DNA from: Deltaproteobacteria bacterium
GTDB lineage: Bacteria > Myxococcota_A > UBA796 > UBA2385
Assembly: GCA_018401435.1 (NCBI GenBank)
Contig: JAGYJW010000002.1
Coordinates: forward strand, 1 to 64,000
Reading direction: 5' to 3'
Length of the DNA stretch: 64,000 bases
Under the pieces are notes generated by a model. That model saw only the letters and a list, made by a program, of their open reading frames with translations, did no database searches and had not been told where the DNA came from. Numbering within the stretch: the stretch's first letter is position 1; each line of letters begins with the position of its first letter. The translations under genes and the position numbers were made by a program. This document shows, in pieces, positions 7,499 to 16,480 of this stretch.

Positions 7499-9669
7499 GC
7501 TTCAGCGTAGCCCAGGCCGGGGCCCTGCGACGGCCCAGGGCGGGCGTTCCGCACCGTGGGCCGCCTGCCAATAGGGGCTCGATGAAGCCAGATGTGCGGG
7601 GCGGGCGGTCCGGGCAGGCGCTGCGGCCGGTCGTCGGTGTGCAGCGGGCCTTCGCCACCAGCGGGCTGCCACTCTCAAACTCGGCCACCACCCGGTCCTC
7701 GGACAGGACGAGGGTGCTGCGGTCCGCCGTGCCCACCAGCCCAAAGAGCCCGCGCTGAACGAAGACCAGGGCGCCATCGGGGAAGACCGACCACAGGGTG
7801 GCGAGGTAGCCCGCCAGGGGCTCGGGCTCGGTGACCGACGCGGGGTTGAACTTCACGAAGAGCAGGCCGCCGGGGGCGAGGCGCTCTCGGGCCTCGGCGT
7901 AGAATTCGGCTGTGTAGAAGGTGGCCGAGGCGGTGCGCGGGTCGAAGGCGTCCACGGCGATGACATCCCACGCGCCCTCATCGGCCCGCACAAACCAGCG
8001 GCCATCGCCGTCCACGATGCGCAGCCGCGGATCGTCGGTGATGGCCTGGGTGCCGAAATGGGGCAGGAGGCGCCGCATATTGCTGTCCAGCTCGACCACC
8101 GTGAGCGCCTGCACCGTGGGCAGGGCGAGGAAGGCCTCGGCGGTGGCGCCGGTGCCCATGCCGATGAGCAGCACCCGCGCGGGTGCGGGGTGCAGGCCGG
8201 CCGGGCCCCGGGCCTGGCTCGTGGTCGTTGACCGGGCCGGTCTTGTTGGCGGCGCCAATGCGGTGGCCGCCGCTGGTAGGCGCGCGCTCCCCCCTCAGGC
8301 TCCCGCTGACCAGGGTGGAGCCCTGCCGGCCTTCCAGGCTGTCCAGAACCGCCTCAAAGGGTGGGATCAGGCGCTTGCCCGCCACCGGCGGCGTGACGCC
8401 CAGGGCCAGCAACAGCAGGGGCAGGACCAGGGCCCCCCACAGCAGCGCCGCCCGCCGACCCGAGCGGGCCCAGGCGCCCGCCGCCACCAAAGACCGCTCC
8501 GCCCGCGAGCAGCACCAGCAGCCGCTGGGCGCCCAGCGCGGGCATCAGCCAGAAGCCGGTCAGCAAGGCGCCGGCCACCGCCCCCGCGGTATTGACCGCA
8601 TAGAGGCGCGCCAGGCCCCGAGAGGCCGGCGTGCCCGCCTCGGCCAGGGCGTTGCTCAGCAGGGGAAAGGTCGCCCCCAGCAACAAGGCGGGCAGCAGGG
8701 GCAACAGGCCCTCGACCAGCTCCAGGTGGCGGTCGCCCAAGACCCGATCCCGCAGGGGCTCCAGGGCCATGAGAGTGAGGATGCAGAGCGCACCCTGAAC
8801 GAGGGCGAGCGGTCGTCCCAGGCCGCCGCGCACCCGTCGCGCGGCCACGCCACCCAAGCCAATACCCAAGACAACGGCAGCCAATACAACCGAGAAGGCG
8901 ACGGCGTCAGAGCCCGATCGCGCCGCCAGCAGGGGCCCCGAGACGCGGCTCCAGGCGATCTCCAGGCCCATGCCCACAAAGCCCGTGGCAAAGGCCAGGG
9001 CCCAGATGCCCGCGGGCGCGTCGCCGGGACGGGGCGGCGCCGTGGGCGGGCGCGGGCTCGGACCTCCCCCGGGCCAGGGCCAGCGCCACGACGCCCACCA
9101 GGACGTTGCCCGCGCCCAAAGCCAGCGCCCCCAGCTTGAGACCCAAGGCCCAGGGCAACCTGGGCCCGGTAACAGAGGCGCCGCCGGCCGCCCCGATGGC
9201 GTTGACCCCATAGGCCAGGCCCACCCGGTGGGGGTGCTGGTCGGCGTCAAAGGCGAGGGCCACACGCCGGAAAGGTGGCGCCCAGGGCCACCGCCATCGG
9301 CCCCACCAGCAGGGCCGCCAGCAGCAGCCGGGCGAGGGTGGCCAGGGCGCCCTCCCCGACGGCTTGCAGCAGGCCCACCATCAGCGGCCCCGCCAGGCCC
9401 AGCACCCAGGGCAGCGCGGCGCCCCACAGGCCGACAAAAAGCTCCAGGAGCCCATAGGCGCGAAGAGGCGAGGTCCGTCGCAACAGGCGCGGCGCCAGGG
9501 CCCCACCGATGCCCAGCCCGCCCAGAAAGCAGGCGGTGACCGCGGCGATGGCCTCAGCACCCGCCCCAAAGACCGGCATGAAGGCGCGCACCTGCACCAC
9601 CTGCCAGGCCAGGCCCACCGCGCCCGACAGCCCATAGAGCAGCACCAGGGAGAGGCCCCGGGGCCTCAT
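7483..9669 (-). pseudogene. Spermidine-synthase-like membrane fusion protein, reading frame broken five times
   Basis: The segments read in order form one protein of about 728 aa. An N-terminal multi-pass membrane part contains LGATFP and YGVNAIG, then LGATFPLLSNALAEAG and LYAVNTAGAVAGALL. It is followed by a cytosolic aminopropyltransferase-like Rossmann domain with LLIGMGTGA, VVELD, WDVIAVDAFDP and LHTDDRP. This arrangement is known from bacterial spermidine synthase-like proteins with an MFS-like N terminus; many do not make spermidine. Frame changes lie near 9270, 9025, 8475, 8205 and 7650, mostly in G/C runs. Four need one base less and the last one base more. ATG 9669 overlaps the previous stop as ATGA; the last frame ends at 7483 inside the next gene. 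Consensus error is likelier than decay because all domain motifs remain. Confidence 0.7.
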
Positions 9670-10307
9670 GGCGGGGGCGCCGCGTCTTCCAGCATCACGA
9701 CATAGGCGTAACCAAAGCCCAGGTCGGCGTCGGCCCTCACCCGACCCTGAAGGCTCAGGCGCTGCCCCACCTCGAAGCGGGCCTCGCTCTGCACCATCAG
9801 GTCGTGGTCGCCCGCCTTGGCGTCGCCGCTGCCATCTTGCAGGTGGTACCAGTTGGTGCCCACGATGCCATGGCTGGCCTTGACGATGGCCCCGTGCACC
9901 AGCACCACCTGGCCATCCAGGGCGGCCCGCTCGGCAAAGAGGTGGGCGATGGCGACGGCGTCGGCGGGCGCACCCACCGCCACCGCCGCTCAGGCCGTCT
10001 CTTCGTCCACAACGGCCACATGCGAGATCTCGACCAGGCTGGGCAGGCGACCCGGCAGGCCCGGCAGGGCCACGTCATAGCGCTCCACGCCCTTTCCCAG
10101 CAGGACGAAGTCGCCGGGCCGGGCGCCCACATCGGGCACCTGTGCGAAGAAGCGCCACTGGGCCTCTTGCACCTCGAGCAGCTGGCTATCGCCCAGATCC
10201 TGCGCCCCCAGCACCATGGCCGGCGCGACATTGGCCCAGCCCCCCGGCGGGTGGGGCGTGCGCGACGCCGGTGAACAGGCGAGGAGGAGGAGGGGGAGGC
10301 CGCGCAT
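9666..10307 (-). pseudogene. Two-domain OB-fold-like lipoprotein interrupted by an in-frame stop
   Basis: A lipoprotein start (leader ending LLLLAC, ATG 10307) is followed by a first small domain that ends at TGA 9990-9992. The same frame then continues without loss into a second domain to 9666. This part contains the typical run IAHLFAERAALDGQVVLVHG, then GIVGTNWYHLQDG and FGYAYVVMLEDA. The family, often called nucleotide- or DNA-binding OB-fold proteins, normally carries both parts in one chain, so the TGA looks like a nonsense change or base error. Nothing suggests selenocysteine: the residue is in a linker. The end overlaps the next gene start as ATGA. Confidence 0.6.
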
Positions 10308-10351
10308 CCCTGGTGGAATAGCCGATGTCCCCCGCGCCGCAAAGGAGGCCC

Positions 10352-11009
10352 ATGCGCCCGCTCAGCCTGATCTTCGCCCTGGCCTGTGGGCCCTCGGCCC
10401 CAGCACCCTCCCTCGCCCCGGAGCCGCCCGCGCCGGCGGCACTGCCGCCACTGGCCCCGGCGCTGCAACAGGCGGTGCTCGGGCTTCCAGCTGAGCCGGG
10501 CCCGCCACGCCGACATCCTCGCCTGGATCAGCGACCGGGGGCTGAGCTGCACCGCCGCCCCCGCCACCACGCGCACGGCCTTCCAATACCGCTGCGAGGG
10601 CGAGCTGCCCCTGGCCCTGCTGGGTCCCCGGGTGGTGGGCGGCAAGTGGACCCGCCTGCTGATCTCGCGACCCGACGAGGGGCCCGCCCACCACCTGTCC
10701 ATGGTGCGCCGCCACAGCCTGCCCGAGCGCGTGGTGGAGGACTACGACAGCACCGTCGCGCTGATCACCGGCCTGCTGGGGGCGCCCAGCCAGACCCAGC
10801 CCATCGCTGCGCCCGCCGCGCTCACGGGGCCCGCCCTGCGCTACAACAGCCGCTGGGAGAAGCCGGGGCTGGACGTTCAGGTGAGCGCGATGCGCTTTGG
10901 CAAGGACAGCGACCCCATCGAGATCCACGAGCGCTGGACCCTGACGGGCACCCCCGCAGACGAAGAGCGCCCCGAAGGGCGCTCGGCCAACCCCCACATC
11001 GGGGGCTGA
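10352..11009 (+). CDS. Lipoprotein of unknown function (one frameshift)
   Basis: Predicted lipoprotein of about 218 aa. ATG 10352 has a strong site, AAAGGAGG, four bases upstream. The leader MRPLSLIFALACG ends in a lipobox and is followed by a Pro/Ala linker. Near 10480 the frame must change within CGGG to reach the body, which begins FQLSRARHADILAWISDRG. The body has paired Cys, a run of charged residues and ends in an acidic/polar tail. No family was recognised. It diverges from the OB-fold lipoprotein gene across about 44 bases, which must hold both promoters. Confidence 0.62.
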
Positions 11010-11031
11010 GGTCTGGGGACGATGCCCCCCG

Positions 11032-12003
11032 TCAGCGGGTGGGCGGGCAGTCCACCACGTCGCTCTTCATGCCCACCAGGGTGGTGAGCAGGGCGTCGAT
11101 GGGCTGCGAGCCATCCAGGGCATAGGGGATGCCGAGGTTGTCCAGCGCGGTGAGGGTATCCTCGATAAAGGCGTCCCAGTCGGGATCGCAGATGCCCAGG
11201 CCGGCGTGGGCGTCCAGCATCGACCGACCGCTATAGGTGCAGTAGCCGCCCGTGGCCTCGCAGATCTGGTCCACCAGCATCAGGTCCAAGGCGGCGAGGT
11301 CGGTGGTGGCGAAGAAGCCGTTGATGCGGGTGTCTGCGGCGACCACCGAGAGGATCTCGGCCACGACGAGCCGCACCGCGGCGTGGCCGCCCAGCTGGTT
11401 GAAGTAGACCGTGTCGCCGTCGGCGTCGGTGACGATGTCGGCCTGCATGCCCGCCAGGGCCACGATCAGGCGGTCGGCCGGCAGGTCGCCATCGAAGGTG
11501 CCCGGGGTGTAGGGCACGCTGAGGCTGTCGAAGGCGAGGAGCAGGTCCTCGACCAGGGCGCCGAACTGGGCGTCGGTGATGGCCATGCCCGCGTGCACAT
11601 CCACCATGCTGCCGCCGGCATAGGTGCAGCCGCCACCCGTGGCCTCGCAGATCTGGTCGTGCAGGGCCACCTTGAGGGCGCCCAGATCGCTGCGGGCGAA
11701 GAACCAGTTGATGCGGTCGTCGGCGCCCACATTGGCGAGGAATGCGTCCAGCACCGCGTTGACGGCGGCCTCGCCGCCCAGGGCGGCGTAGTCGGAGTCG
11801 GTGTCCGTGTCGGTGTCCGTATCGGAGTCGGTGTCCGTGTCGGTGTCCGTATCGGTGTCCGTATCCGTATCGGTGTCCGTATCGGTGTCGGTGTCCGATT
11901 CGGTGAAGGTGGCGGTGGGGTCCGTGGCCGTGGCCTGGCCGGCCTCCTCCTTGTCTCCGCACGAGATGAGCAGGGCGAGGGCGGCCGAGAGGGCGATGCG
12001 CAT
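11032..12003 (-). CDS. Lipoprotein with an Asp-Thr stalk and two truncated-haemoglobin domains
   Basis: Predicted surface lipoprotein of 323 aa. A leader ending LLISC is followed by a stalk of about 36 residues made of Asp alternating with Thr or Ser. Two tandem group 1 (GlbN-like) truncated haemoglobin domains follow. The first runs from YAALGGEAAVNAVLD to about DLLLAF, the second from FNQLGGHAAVRLVVAE to about DTLTAL. Each has the INxFFA segment, DQICEATGG, and the proximal-His motif (VHAGM and AHAGLG). Truncated globins bind haem and O2 or NO, normally in the cytoplasm; an exported pair is unusual. ATG 12003 has GGAG five bases upstream. An extra in-frame upstream extension without signal peptide is rejected. 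Confidence 0.82.
   Translation of the reverse strand: MRIALSAALALLISCGDKEEAGQATATDPTATFTESDTDTDTDTDTDTDTDTDTDTDTDSDTDTDTDTDSDYAALGGEAAVNAVLDAFLANVGADDRINWFFARSDLGALKVALHDQICEATGGGCTYAGGSMVDVHAGMAITDAQFGALVEDLLLAFDSLSVPYTPGTFDGDLPADRLIVALAGMQADIVTDADGDTVYFNQLGGHAAVRLVVAEILSVVAADTRINGFFATTDLAALDLMLVDQICEATGGYCTYSGRSMLDAHAGLGICDPDWDAFIEDTLTALDNLGIPYALDGSQPIDALLTTLVGMKSDVVDCPPTR
11791..11898. repeat. Hexamer repeat tract coding the Asp-Thr stalk
   Basis: About 108 bases composed of alternating codons for Asp (GAC/GAT) and Thr or Ser on the minus strand, visible on the plus strand as repeated GTGTCC/GTATCG units. Thirty-six codons are involved. Such tracts can change length by slippage, which would alter the distance of the globin domains from the membrane. 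Confidence 0.85.
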
Positions 12004-12101
12004 CGGATCTCCGAGGTCTGCAGAAAGTCTGCCCTGTTTACGTCCATGTCGCGCCCCGGTCAAGCGAGATAGCGCCAGCCGGTCCCCCCCCAGGTCTCCC
12101 G

Positions 12102-13186
12102 ATGCCTGCCCTCGCGCTGCTGATGGCCCTGACCGGCGCCCGGTCCGCCGTCGCCCCGGCGGCCGCTCCGGAGCTGTCGGCCTGGGCTGAGGTGGCCGCC
12201 CGGCCGCGGATCCCGCCCACCTGCGGCTGGTCTTTGTCGGTGACAGCGGCTTTGTGCCCGAAGACGGCGGCTGCCGATATCGGGCCGACGGATCGGCCGA
12301 AGCAGACTGCCACATCCGGGTGGATGAGCTGGCCCGGCTCAAGTCGGCAATTCGCGCGGTAGAAGCGGACGCGATCTATGGCCTGGGCGATCTGGTCTAC
12401 CCCCTGGCCCCGTCCTGTCAGAAGGCCACCGGCGCGCCCCAACGCGCGCTGGCGGTCACCATCGGCGCCTTCTACGCCGAGCTCGGGGCGCCGGTCTGGT
12501 TGGTCCTGGGCAACCACGACCTGGGCCACCTGCGGCCGCGGGCAGGCCGCCTGCGCTGCATCGCCGACTTTGTGGACCAGGTGCCCACCCTGGGCCTGCC
12601 CGCCGCCCAGTACCAGGTGGACCATGGCCTGGCCCGGGTGCTGGTCGTCAACAGCAACCTGCGGGACCCCGCCCTGCTGCCGACCGCCCACCTGCAAGAG
12701 GCCGCAAAAGAAGACCCCTGGCTGATCGTGGCCGGCCACCACGTCTTGCGCACCGCCTTCGAGAAGCAGGGGCAACACCCCGCCGAGCCCCCTCCCCTGG
12801 CGGGCTGGCTGGCGCGGTCTGCCGTGGCCCCGGATCTGTGGGCCAATGGCCACGCCCACACCCTGCAGCTGGGCGTCTTCGATGTGCGTGCCCTGGCCGG
12901 CGAGGCGCCAGGGACCCCGCCCCTGGACGTCCTGGCGCTGACCAGCGGCGCGGGCTCAAAGCTGAGGGCGAACCCCAGCTGTGGGGCGATTCCCCACCAG
13001 ACGCCCTCCGACGCCCTGGCCTGCCAGGACCCGACCCCGATGGGCATGCCCGACTTTGCGATGGCCCGCTTCGGCTTCGCCGTGGTGGACCTCAGCGAGG
13101 ATGAGATGGTGGTGCGCATCCTCGATCTCGACGGGCGCGAGCTGCACCGCCACCGGCGCAACAAGACGCAGATCCGGCTTCCCTGA
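12102..13186 (+). CDS. Exported metallophosphoesterase (frameshift near its start)
   Basis: Calcineurin-like phosphoesterase of about 360 aa. The set of metal ligands is complete: FVGDSG, GLGDLVYP, VLGNHDLG, VAGHH and NGHAH. The general layout resembles purple-acid-type or tartrate-resistant acid phosphatase-like exported enzymes. The best start is ATG 12102, which opens a signal-peptide-like segment MPALALLMALTGA. This is in a different frame from the catalytic domain and must shift near 12200 (one base missing) to reach LRLVFVGDSG. If the break is real, translation could begin only at GTG 12254, after the first metal-binding Asp. Substrate unknown. The next gene is convergent. Confidence 0.72.
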
Positions 13187-13205
13187 GCCCGCTCCTGAAG
13201 GCCGC

Positions 13206-14096
13206 TCAGTCGCCCAGGTCCTCGCCTTCGGCCAGCAGGCTCTCGCGGAAGCTCAGCAGCTCGGCCCGCCGGGCGTCGCTGACCTTGGGGAACTCCGGGT
13301 TGATGCGCTCCAGGGTGCGCACCAGGATGTCGGCCACCTGAACCCGCATATAGGGCTTGTTGTCGGCGGGGATGGCATACCAGGGCGCCCAGGGTCGGCT
13401 GGAGGACTGAAGGGCCGCCTCGTAGGCCCGCAGATAGGCCGCCCGGTGCTTGCGCTCCGACACGTCGTTTTCGTCGAACTTCCAGTTGCGGTCGGGATCT
13501 TCGATGCGTTTGAGCAGCCGGTTCTTCTGCTCGTCGGCGCTCACGTGCAGGAAGAACTTGACCACCACGGTGCCCTGCCGCGCCAGGTGCTCCTCGTGGT
13601 CGCGGATGGCCTTCATGCGCCAGTCCCAGATCTGGTCGGGATCCTTGGGGATGCGGACGCGCTGTGCGGCCAGCAGATCGGGGTGAACCCGCACCACCAG
13701 CACCTCTTCATAGTAGGAGCGGTTGAAGATGCCGATGTTGCCGCGCTGGGGCAGCCGGCAGGCGGTGCGCCACAAGAAGTCGTGGTCCAGCTCCTCCTTG
13801 CTGGGGCGTTGAAAGGAGCTGACCTGGCAGCCCGCGGGGTTGACCCCCGACATCACGGCCCGGATGGTGCCGTCCTTGCCAGCCGCATCCAGGGCCTGGA
13901 AGATGATCAGCAGGCTGTGGCGGTCGCCGCCATAGAGCTTGAGCTGCAGCTCGCACAGCTTCTCGGTCAGGTCCACCCGCTGCTTGCGCAGCTTGCCCCG
14001 GGCCGGCACGTCCTTGGGCGGCCGGGTGCAGGCGTCCTTGATCTGGAAGCTGCCATCAAAGGGGATGATGTAGGGGCTGTCGACGGCGCTGTGCAT
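13206..14096 (-). CDS. Polyphosphate kinase 2 family (PPK2)
   Basis: Cytosolic PPK2-type phosphotransferase of 296 aa, the usual length. Walker A is FQALDAAGKDGTI (about residues 67-78) and the Walker B-like block is IGIFNRSYYEEVLVVRVHP (from residue 121). The sequence around these resembles single-domain PPK2 enzymes that use polyphosphate to phosphorylate nucleoside mono- or diphosphates; the preferred nucleotide is not evident. ATG 14096 is preceded by GGGAGCCCC. It diverges from the acyl carrier protein gene across 132 bases that must contain both promoters. Confidence 0.9.
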   Translation of the reverse strand: MHSAVDSPYIIPFDGSFQIKDACTRPPKDVPARGKLRKQRVDLTEKLCELQLKLYGGDRHSLLIIFQALDAAGKDGTIRAVMSGVNPAGCQVSSFQRPSKEELDHDFLWRTACRLPQRGNIGIFNRSYYEEVLVVRVHPDLLAAQRVRIPKDPDQIWDWRMKAIRDHEEHLARQGTVVVKFFLHVSADEQKNRLLKRIEDPDRNWKFDENDVSERKHRAAYLRAYEAALQSSSRPWAPWYAIPADNKPYMRVQVADILVRTLERINPEFPKVSDARRAELLSFRESLLAEGEDLGD

Positions 14097-14228
14097 GGGG
14101 CTCCCGCTGCAGGAGCCACCAGCATAGCGGCTGGCGCCTGGCGGTCCGAGGGCGGTCTCCCCCCTGGCGCCTTGAACAAGTGTGTTCAGGATTGGATAAA
14201 GTGGCGCCTCTCCCGCACCGGAGCCCCC

Positions 14229-14690
14229 ATGACCATCGACGCCCCCGCCGGCTACCTGACCGCTGACAATATCGAGGACCCCGCCGCTCTCGACCCCGCC
14301 ATCTGGCCGGGTGTTCAGTCCGCATTCGCCGAGGCCCTGGGCCTGGACGAAGACGAGGTGGAGCCCCGGCACAAGATCATCGAGGAGCTGGACGCCGAGA
14401 GCCTGGACTTCCTCGACATCGCCTTCCGGCTGGAGCGGGCCTTCAACATCAAGATCCCCCGCGGGGGCATCGAAGACGCCGCCAAGGCCGACCTCGCCGC
14501 GGACGCCTATGAGGTCAACGGGGTGCTGACCCCGGCCGCCATCGAGCGCCTGAGCGCCGCCATGCCCGAGATCTCGCCCGAGGAATTCACCGAAGGCTTG
14601 CGGGTGGCCGAGGTGGCCGAGCTCTTCCGGGTTGCCACCTTCTACAACCTCGTCGTGCACCTGCTCCGCGAGAAGCAGGACGAGAGCTGA
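14229..14690 (+). CDS. Acyl carrier protein-like protein (long form)
   Basis: Protein of 153 aa with an acyl carrier fold. The phosphopantetheine attachment motif is ELDAESLDFLDI with Ser58, preceded by PRHKIIEEL as in FAS-type ACPs. It is about twice the length of AcpP. The C-terminal part (about residues 95-153) is a helical extension, including a segment like LRVAEVAELFRVATFYNLV. ATG 14229 sits in the context CCGGAGCCCCCATG. The stop overlaps the most likely CTG start of the AAR-like gene. This is the only carrier protein seen in the ketosynthase region, so it probably carries the chains made there. Confidence 0.85.
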   Translation: MTIDAPAGYLTADNIEDPAALDPAIWPGVQSAFAEALGLDEDEVEPRHKIIEELDAESLDFLDIAFRLERAFNIKIPRGGIEDAAKADLAADAYEVNGVLTPAAIERLSAAMPEISPEEFTEGLRVAEVAELFRVATFYNLVVHLLREKQDES

Positions 14691-15766
14691 GCGGCGCGGG
14701 CCCGAGCGCGGGGGGCCCGCTCCCCGCCTTCACCTTCCTGGTCCACGCCCTCTCCCCGGCCCACCGCCTGGTGATGGGTTTTCGGGGGGGACGGCCCCTG
14801 CTGGCCGCGGGGCTCGAAGACGGTGCCAGCTTCGACGCCGTCTTTCCGCTGTGCACCCTGCGCCTGGACGGGGTGGCCGAGGGCATCGTGCTGGGCACCG
14901 CCCTCACCCCCCAGCAGATGCTGGAGGACCAGGAGCGGGCCTTGACCCGCATGATCCGGGCGACCGCGATGGCCCGACAATGGGCCGAAGACCGGGGCAG
15001 CCAGCTGGGCGCGGTGGGCCTGGGCAGCTTGTGCGCGGTGGTCGCCGGGCGGGGCACCGCCTTGCAGGAGCGGGTGGCCGAGCCGGTGACCACAGGGGGC
15101 GCGGCCACGGCCTGGGCGCTGTGGCAGAACGCCGAGACCATGGCTACCGCGATGCGATCGGCCGGCCAGGACCCCGGCGCCATCGCGATCCTGGGCGCGC
15201 GAAGCCCCGTGGGCGCCGCGGTCGCGGGCCTGATGGCGGCCGGCGGCCACCCGCTGCGCCTGGACAACAAGCGTGCGGCCAGGGGTCTGCCCGGCAACAT
15301 CGCGGCCTTTGCCACCCAGGAGGAGGCGGTCGCCGGCGCCCGCCTGGTGGTGGGCGCGGGGCCCACCGGCTGCACGCTTGCCGCATCGGCCCTGGCGCCC
15401 GGCACCGTGCTGGTCGATGTGGCCATCCCCGCCACCTTGACGGGGCCCCGGCCCCCGGGTGTGGTCGAGCTGGCCGGTGAGGCCGTGTCCCTGCCCCCGG
15501 GCTGGCATCGCGGCTTCTGGGGCCAGCTCTACCATGTGCTCGCCGGCTACGGGCCGGCCCAGGCCTTCGCCTGCCTGGTGGAGCCCCTGATCCTCGCGGC
15601 AGAGCAGCGCCGCGCGCCCTTCGCCTTGGGCCGGCAGGTGGACATGCAGGCGGTGCGGGCCTTCGGCCAGGCCGCAGATGCCCTGGGCTTTCACCCCCGG
15701 CTGGCGCGGGGCTGGTGGGAGATGAGCCCGGAGCGCGTGTTGCGGAGCAGCCGGGCGGGCCGCTGA
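14687..15766 (+). CDS. Acyl-ACP reductase (AAR)-like protein
   Basis: Protein of about 359 aa that matches the pattern of cyanobacterial fatty acyl-ACP reductase, which makes fatty aldehydes from acyl-ACP. The shared features in order are FTFLVHALSPAHRLV at the N terminus, LTPQQMLEDQERALTRMIRA, VTTGGAATAWALW, a glycine-rich nucleotide site ILGARSPVGAAV (about residue 168), and FACLVEPLILAAE followed by LGRQ and GFHP. The Cys in FAC (Cys296 here) sits where the acyl-accepting Cys lies in AAR. Homology begins before the first ATG or GTG (14774/14771). The start is therefore probably CTG 14687, overlapping the ACP stop, with AGGACGAG just upstream. It lies immediately after the ACP gene. Confidence 0.72.
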   Translation: MSGAGPSAGGPLPAFTFLVHALSPAHRLVMGFRGGRPLLAAGLEDGASFDAVFPLCTLRLDGVAEGIVLGTALTPQQMLEDQERALTRMIRATAMARQWAEDRGSQLGAVGLGSLCAVVAGRGTALQERVAEPVTTGGAATAWALWQNAETMATAMRSAGQDPGAIAILGARSPVGAAVAGLMAAGGHPLRLDNKRAARGLPGNIAAFATQEEAVAGARLVVGAGPTGCTLAASALAPGTVLVDVAIPATLTGPRPPGVVELAGEAVSLPPGWHRGFWGQLYHVLAGYGPAQAFACLVEPLILAAEQRRAPFALGRQVDMQAVRAFGQAADALGFHPRLARGWWEMSPERVLRSSRAGR

Positions 15767-15767
15767 C

Positions 15768-16367
15768 TCAGTCGGCGCGGGCACCCAGCTGGCGGCGCAG
15801 GCGCAGGGCCTGCAAGCGGGCCATGGGCGGCGGCAGCAGGCTGAGATCGGTGGGGCCATCGGCGCCAATGGGCTCCATGGGCTCATCTTCGACGCCGGGC
15901 ATCGCGATCATGCCCACCTCGGTGGGGCGTTCGGCGTCTTCGATGGGGGGCTCCATGTCGGGATCGTCGTCAAGGCCGTCCAGCGCTTCGATGGCGTCGA
16001 AGGGCGTCATCAAGGTGGAGGTCTCTGAACGCCGGGGCGGCACCGCCAGCTGGTTGGCCTCGGTGGCCAGCGCGGCCCACACCCCCGGCACCAGCTCGGA
16101 CAGGATGCCGGGGCCCTGGGCCATCAGGGGCCGGGAGCGCCAGGGGCCCGCGGGAGAGCCCGCGGTGAGCACCTGCAGCACGAAGAGATCCGAAGCGCCG
16201 AGATCGTGCACCTGGCCCTGGCTGGCACCCAGGCTCAGCTCGACCGGCGCGCCCACCAGGGGCGGGTAGAGCCGCAAGACGCCGCCGCGCGCGACAAAGC
16301 GCAGGCTGAAGGTGGCCGGATCCCCGAAATCGCGTCGGATCCAGGTCTCATAGGAGGAGCCAGGCAT
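15768..16367 (-). CDS. Hypothetical protein
   Basis: Predicted soluble protein of about 199 aa without a recognisable domain. The first half has a beta-rich look (FSLRFVARGGVLRLYPPLV). The middle is acidic (ALDGLDDDPDMEPPIEDAE), and the end is basic with MARLQALRLRRQL. ATG 16367 is assumed; a GTG at 16406 is an alternative. It lies convergent to the AAR-like gene, ending one base from it, and downstream of the ketosynthase-like gene on the same strand. It could thus belong to the biosynthetic set, but nothing in it shows a catalytic site. Confidence 0.5.
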   Translation of the reverse strand: MPGSSYETWIRRDFGDPATFSLRFVARGGVLRLYPPLVGAPVELSLGASQGQVHDLGASDLFVLQVLTAGSPAGPWRSRPLMAQGPGILSELVPGVWAALATEANQLAVPPRRSETSTLMTPFDAIEALDGLDDDPDMEPPIEDAERPTEVGMIAMPGVEDEPMEPIGADGPTDLSLLPPPMARLQALRLRRQLGARAD

Positions 16368-16480
16368 GTGGGGGGTGGGCAAGGGCACTCCAGGGACGCT
16401 GATCACCGCCTACGGTCAGCGTGCCAGCACCTGTATGCAATGGATGCAACGCTTTGTCTGCAGCCTGCGTCGTGCCCCGG

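Noticed and set aside
5471..7510. A plus-strand open frame of 679 codons antisense to the beta-lactamase-fold gene
   Set aside because: Its product is Gly/Gln/Arg-rich without any motif, while the opposite strand has a signal peptide and a recognisable fold. It is a shadow caused by high GC.
8180..9290. Programmed ribosomal frameshifting in the spermidine-synthase-like gene
   Set aside because: Five changes in one gene without slippery heptamers or pseudoknots do not fit programmed shifting.
9990..9992. TGA read as selenocysteine
   Set aside because: The position is a linker in the family, not a redox site; no Cys-containing equivalent or selenocysteine-insertion hairpin was evident.
11791..11898. 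Non-coding minisatellite
   Set aside because: The tract stays in frame between a lipoprotein leader and globin domains and codes an Asp/Thr stalk common in surface lipoproteins.
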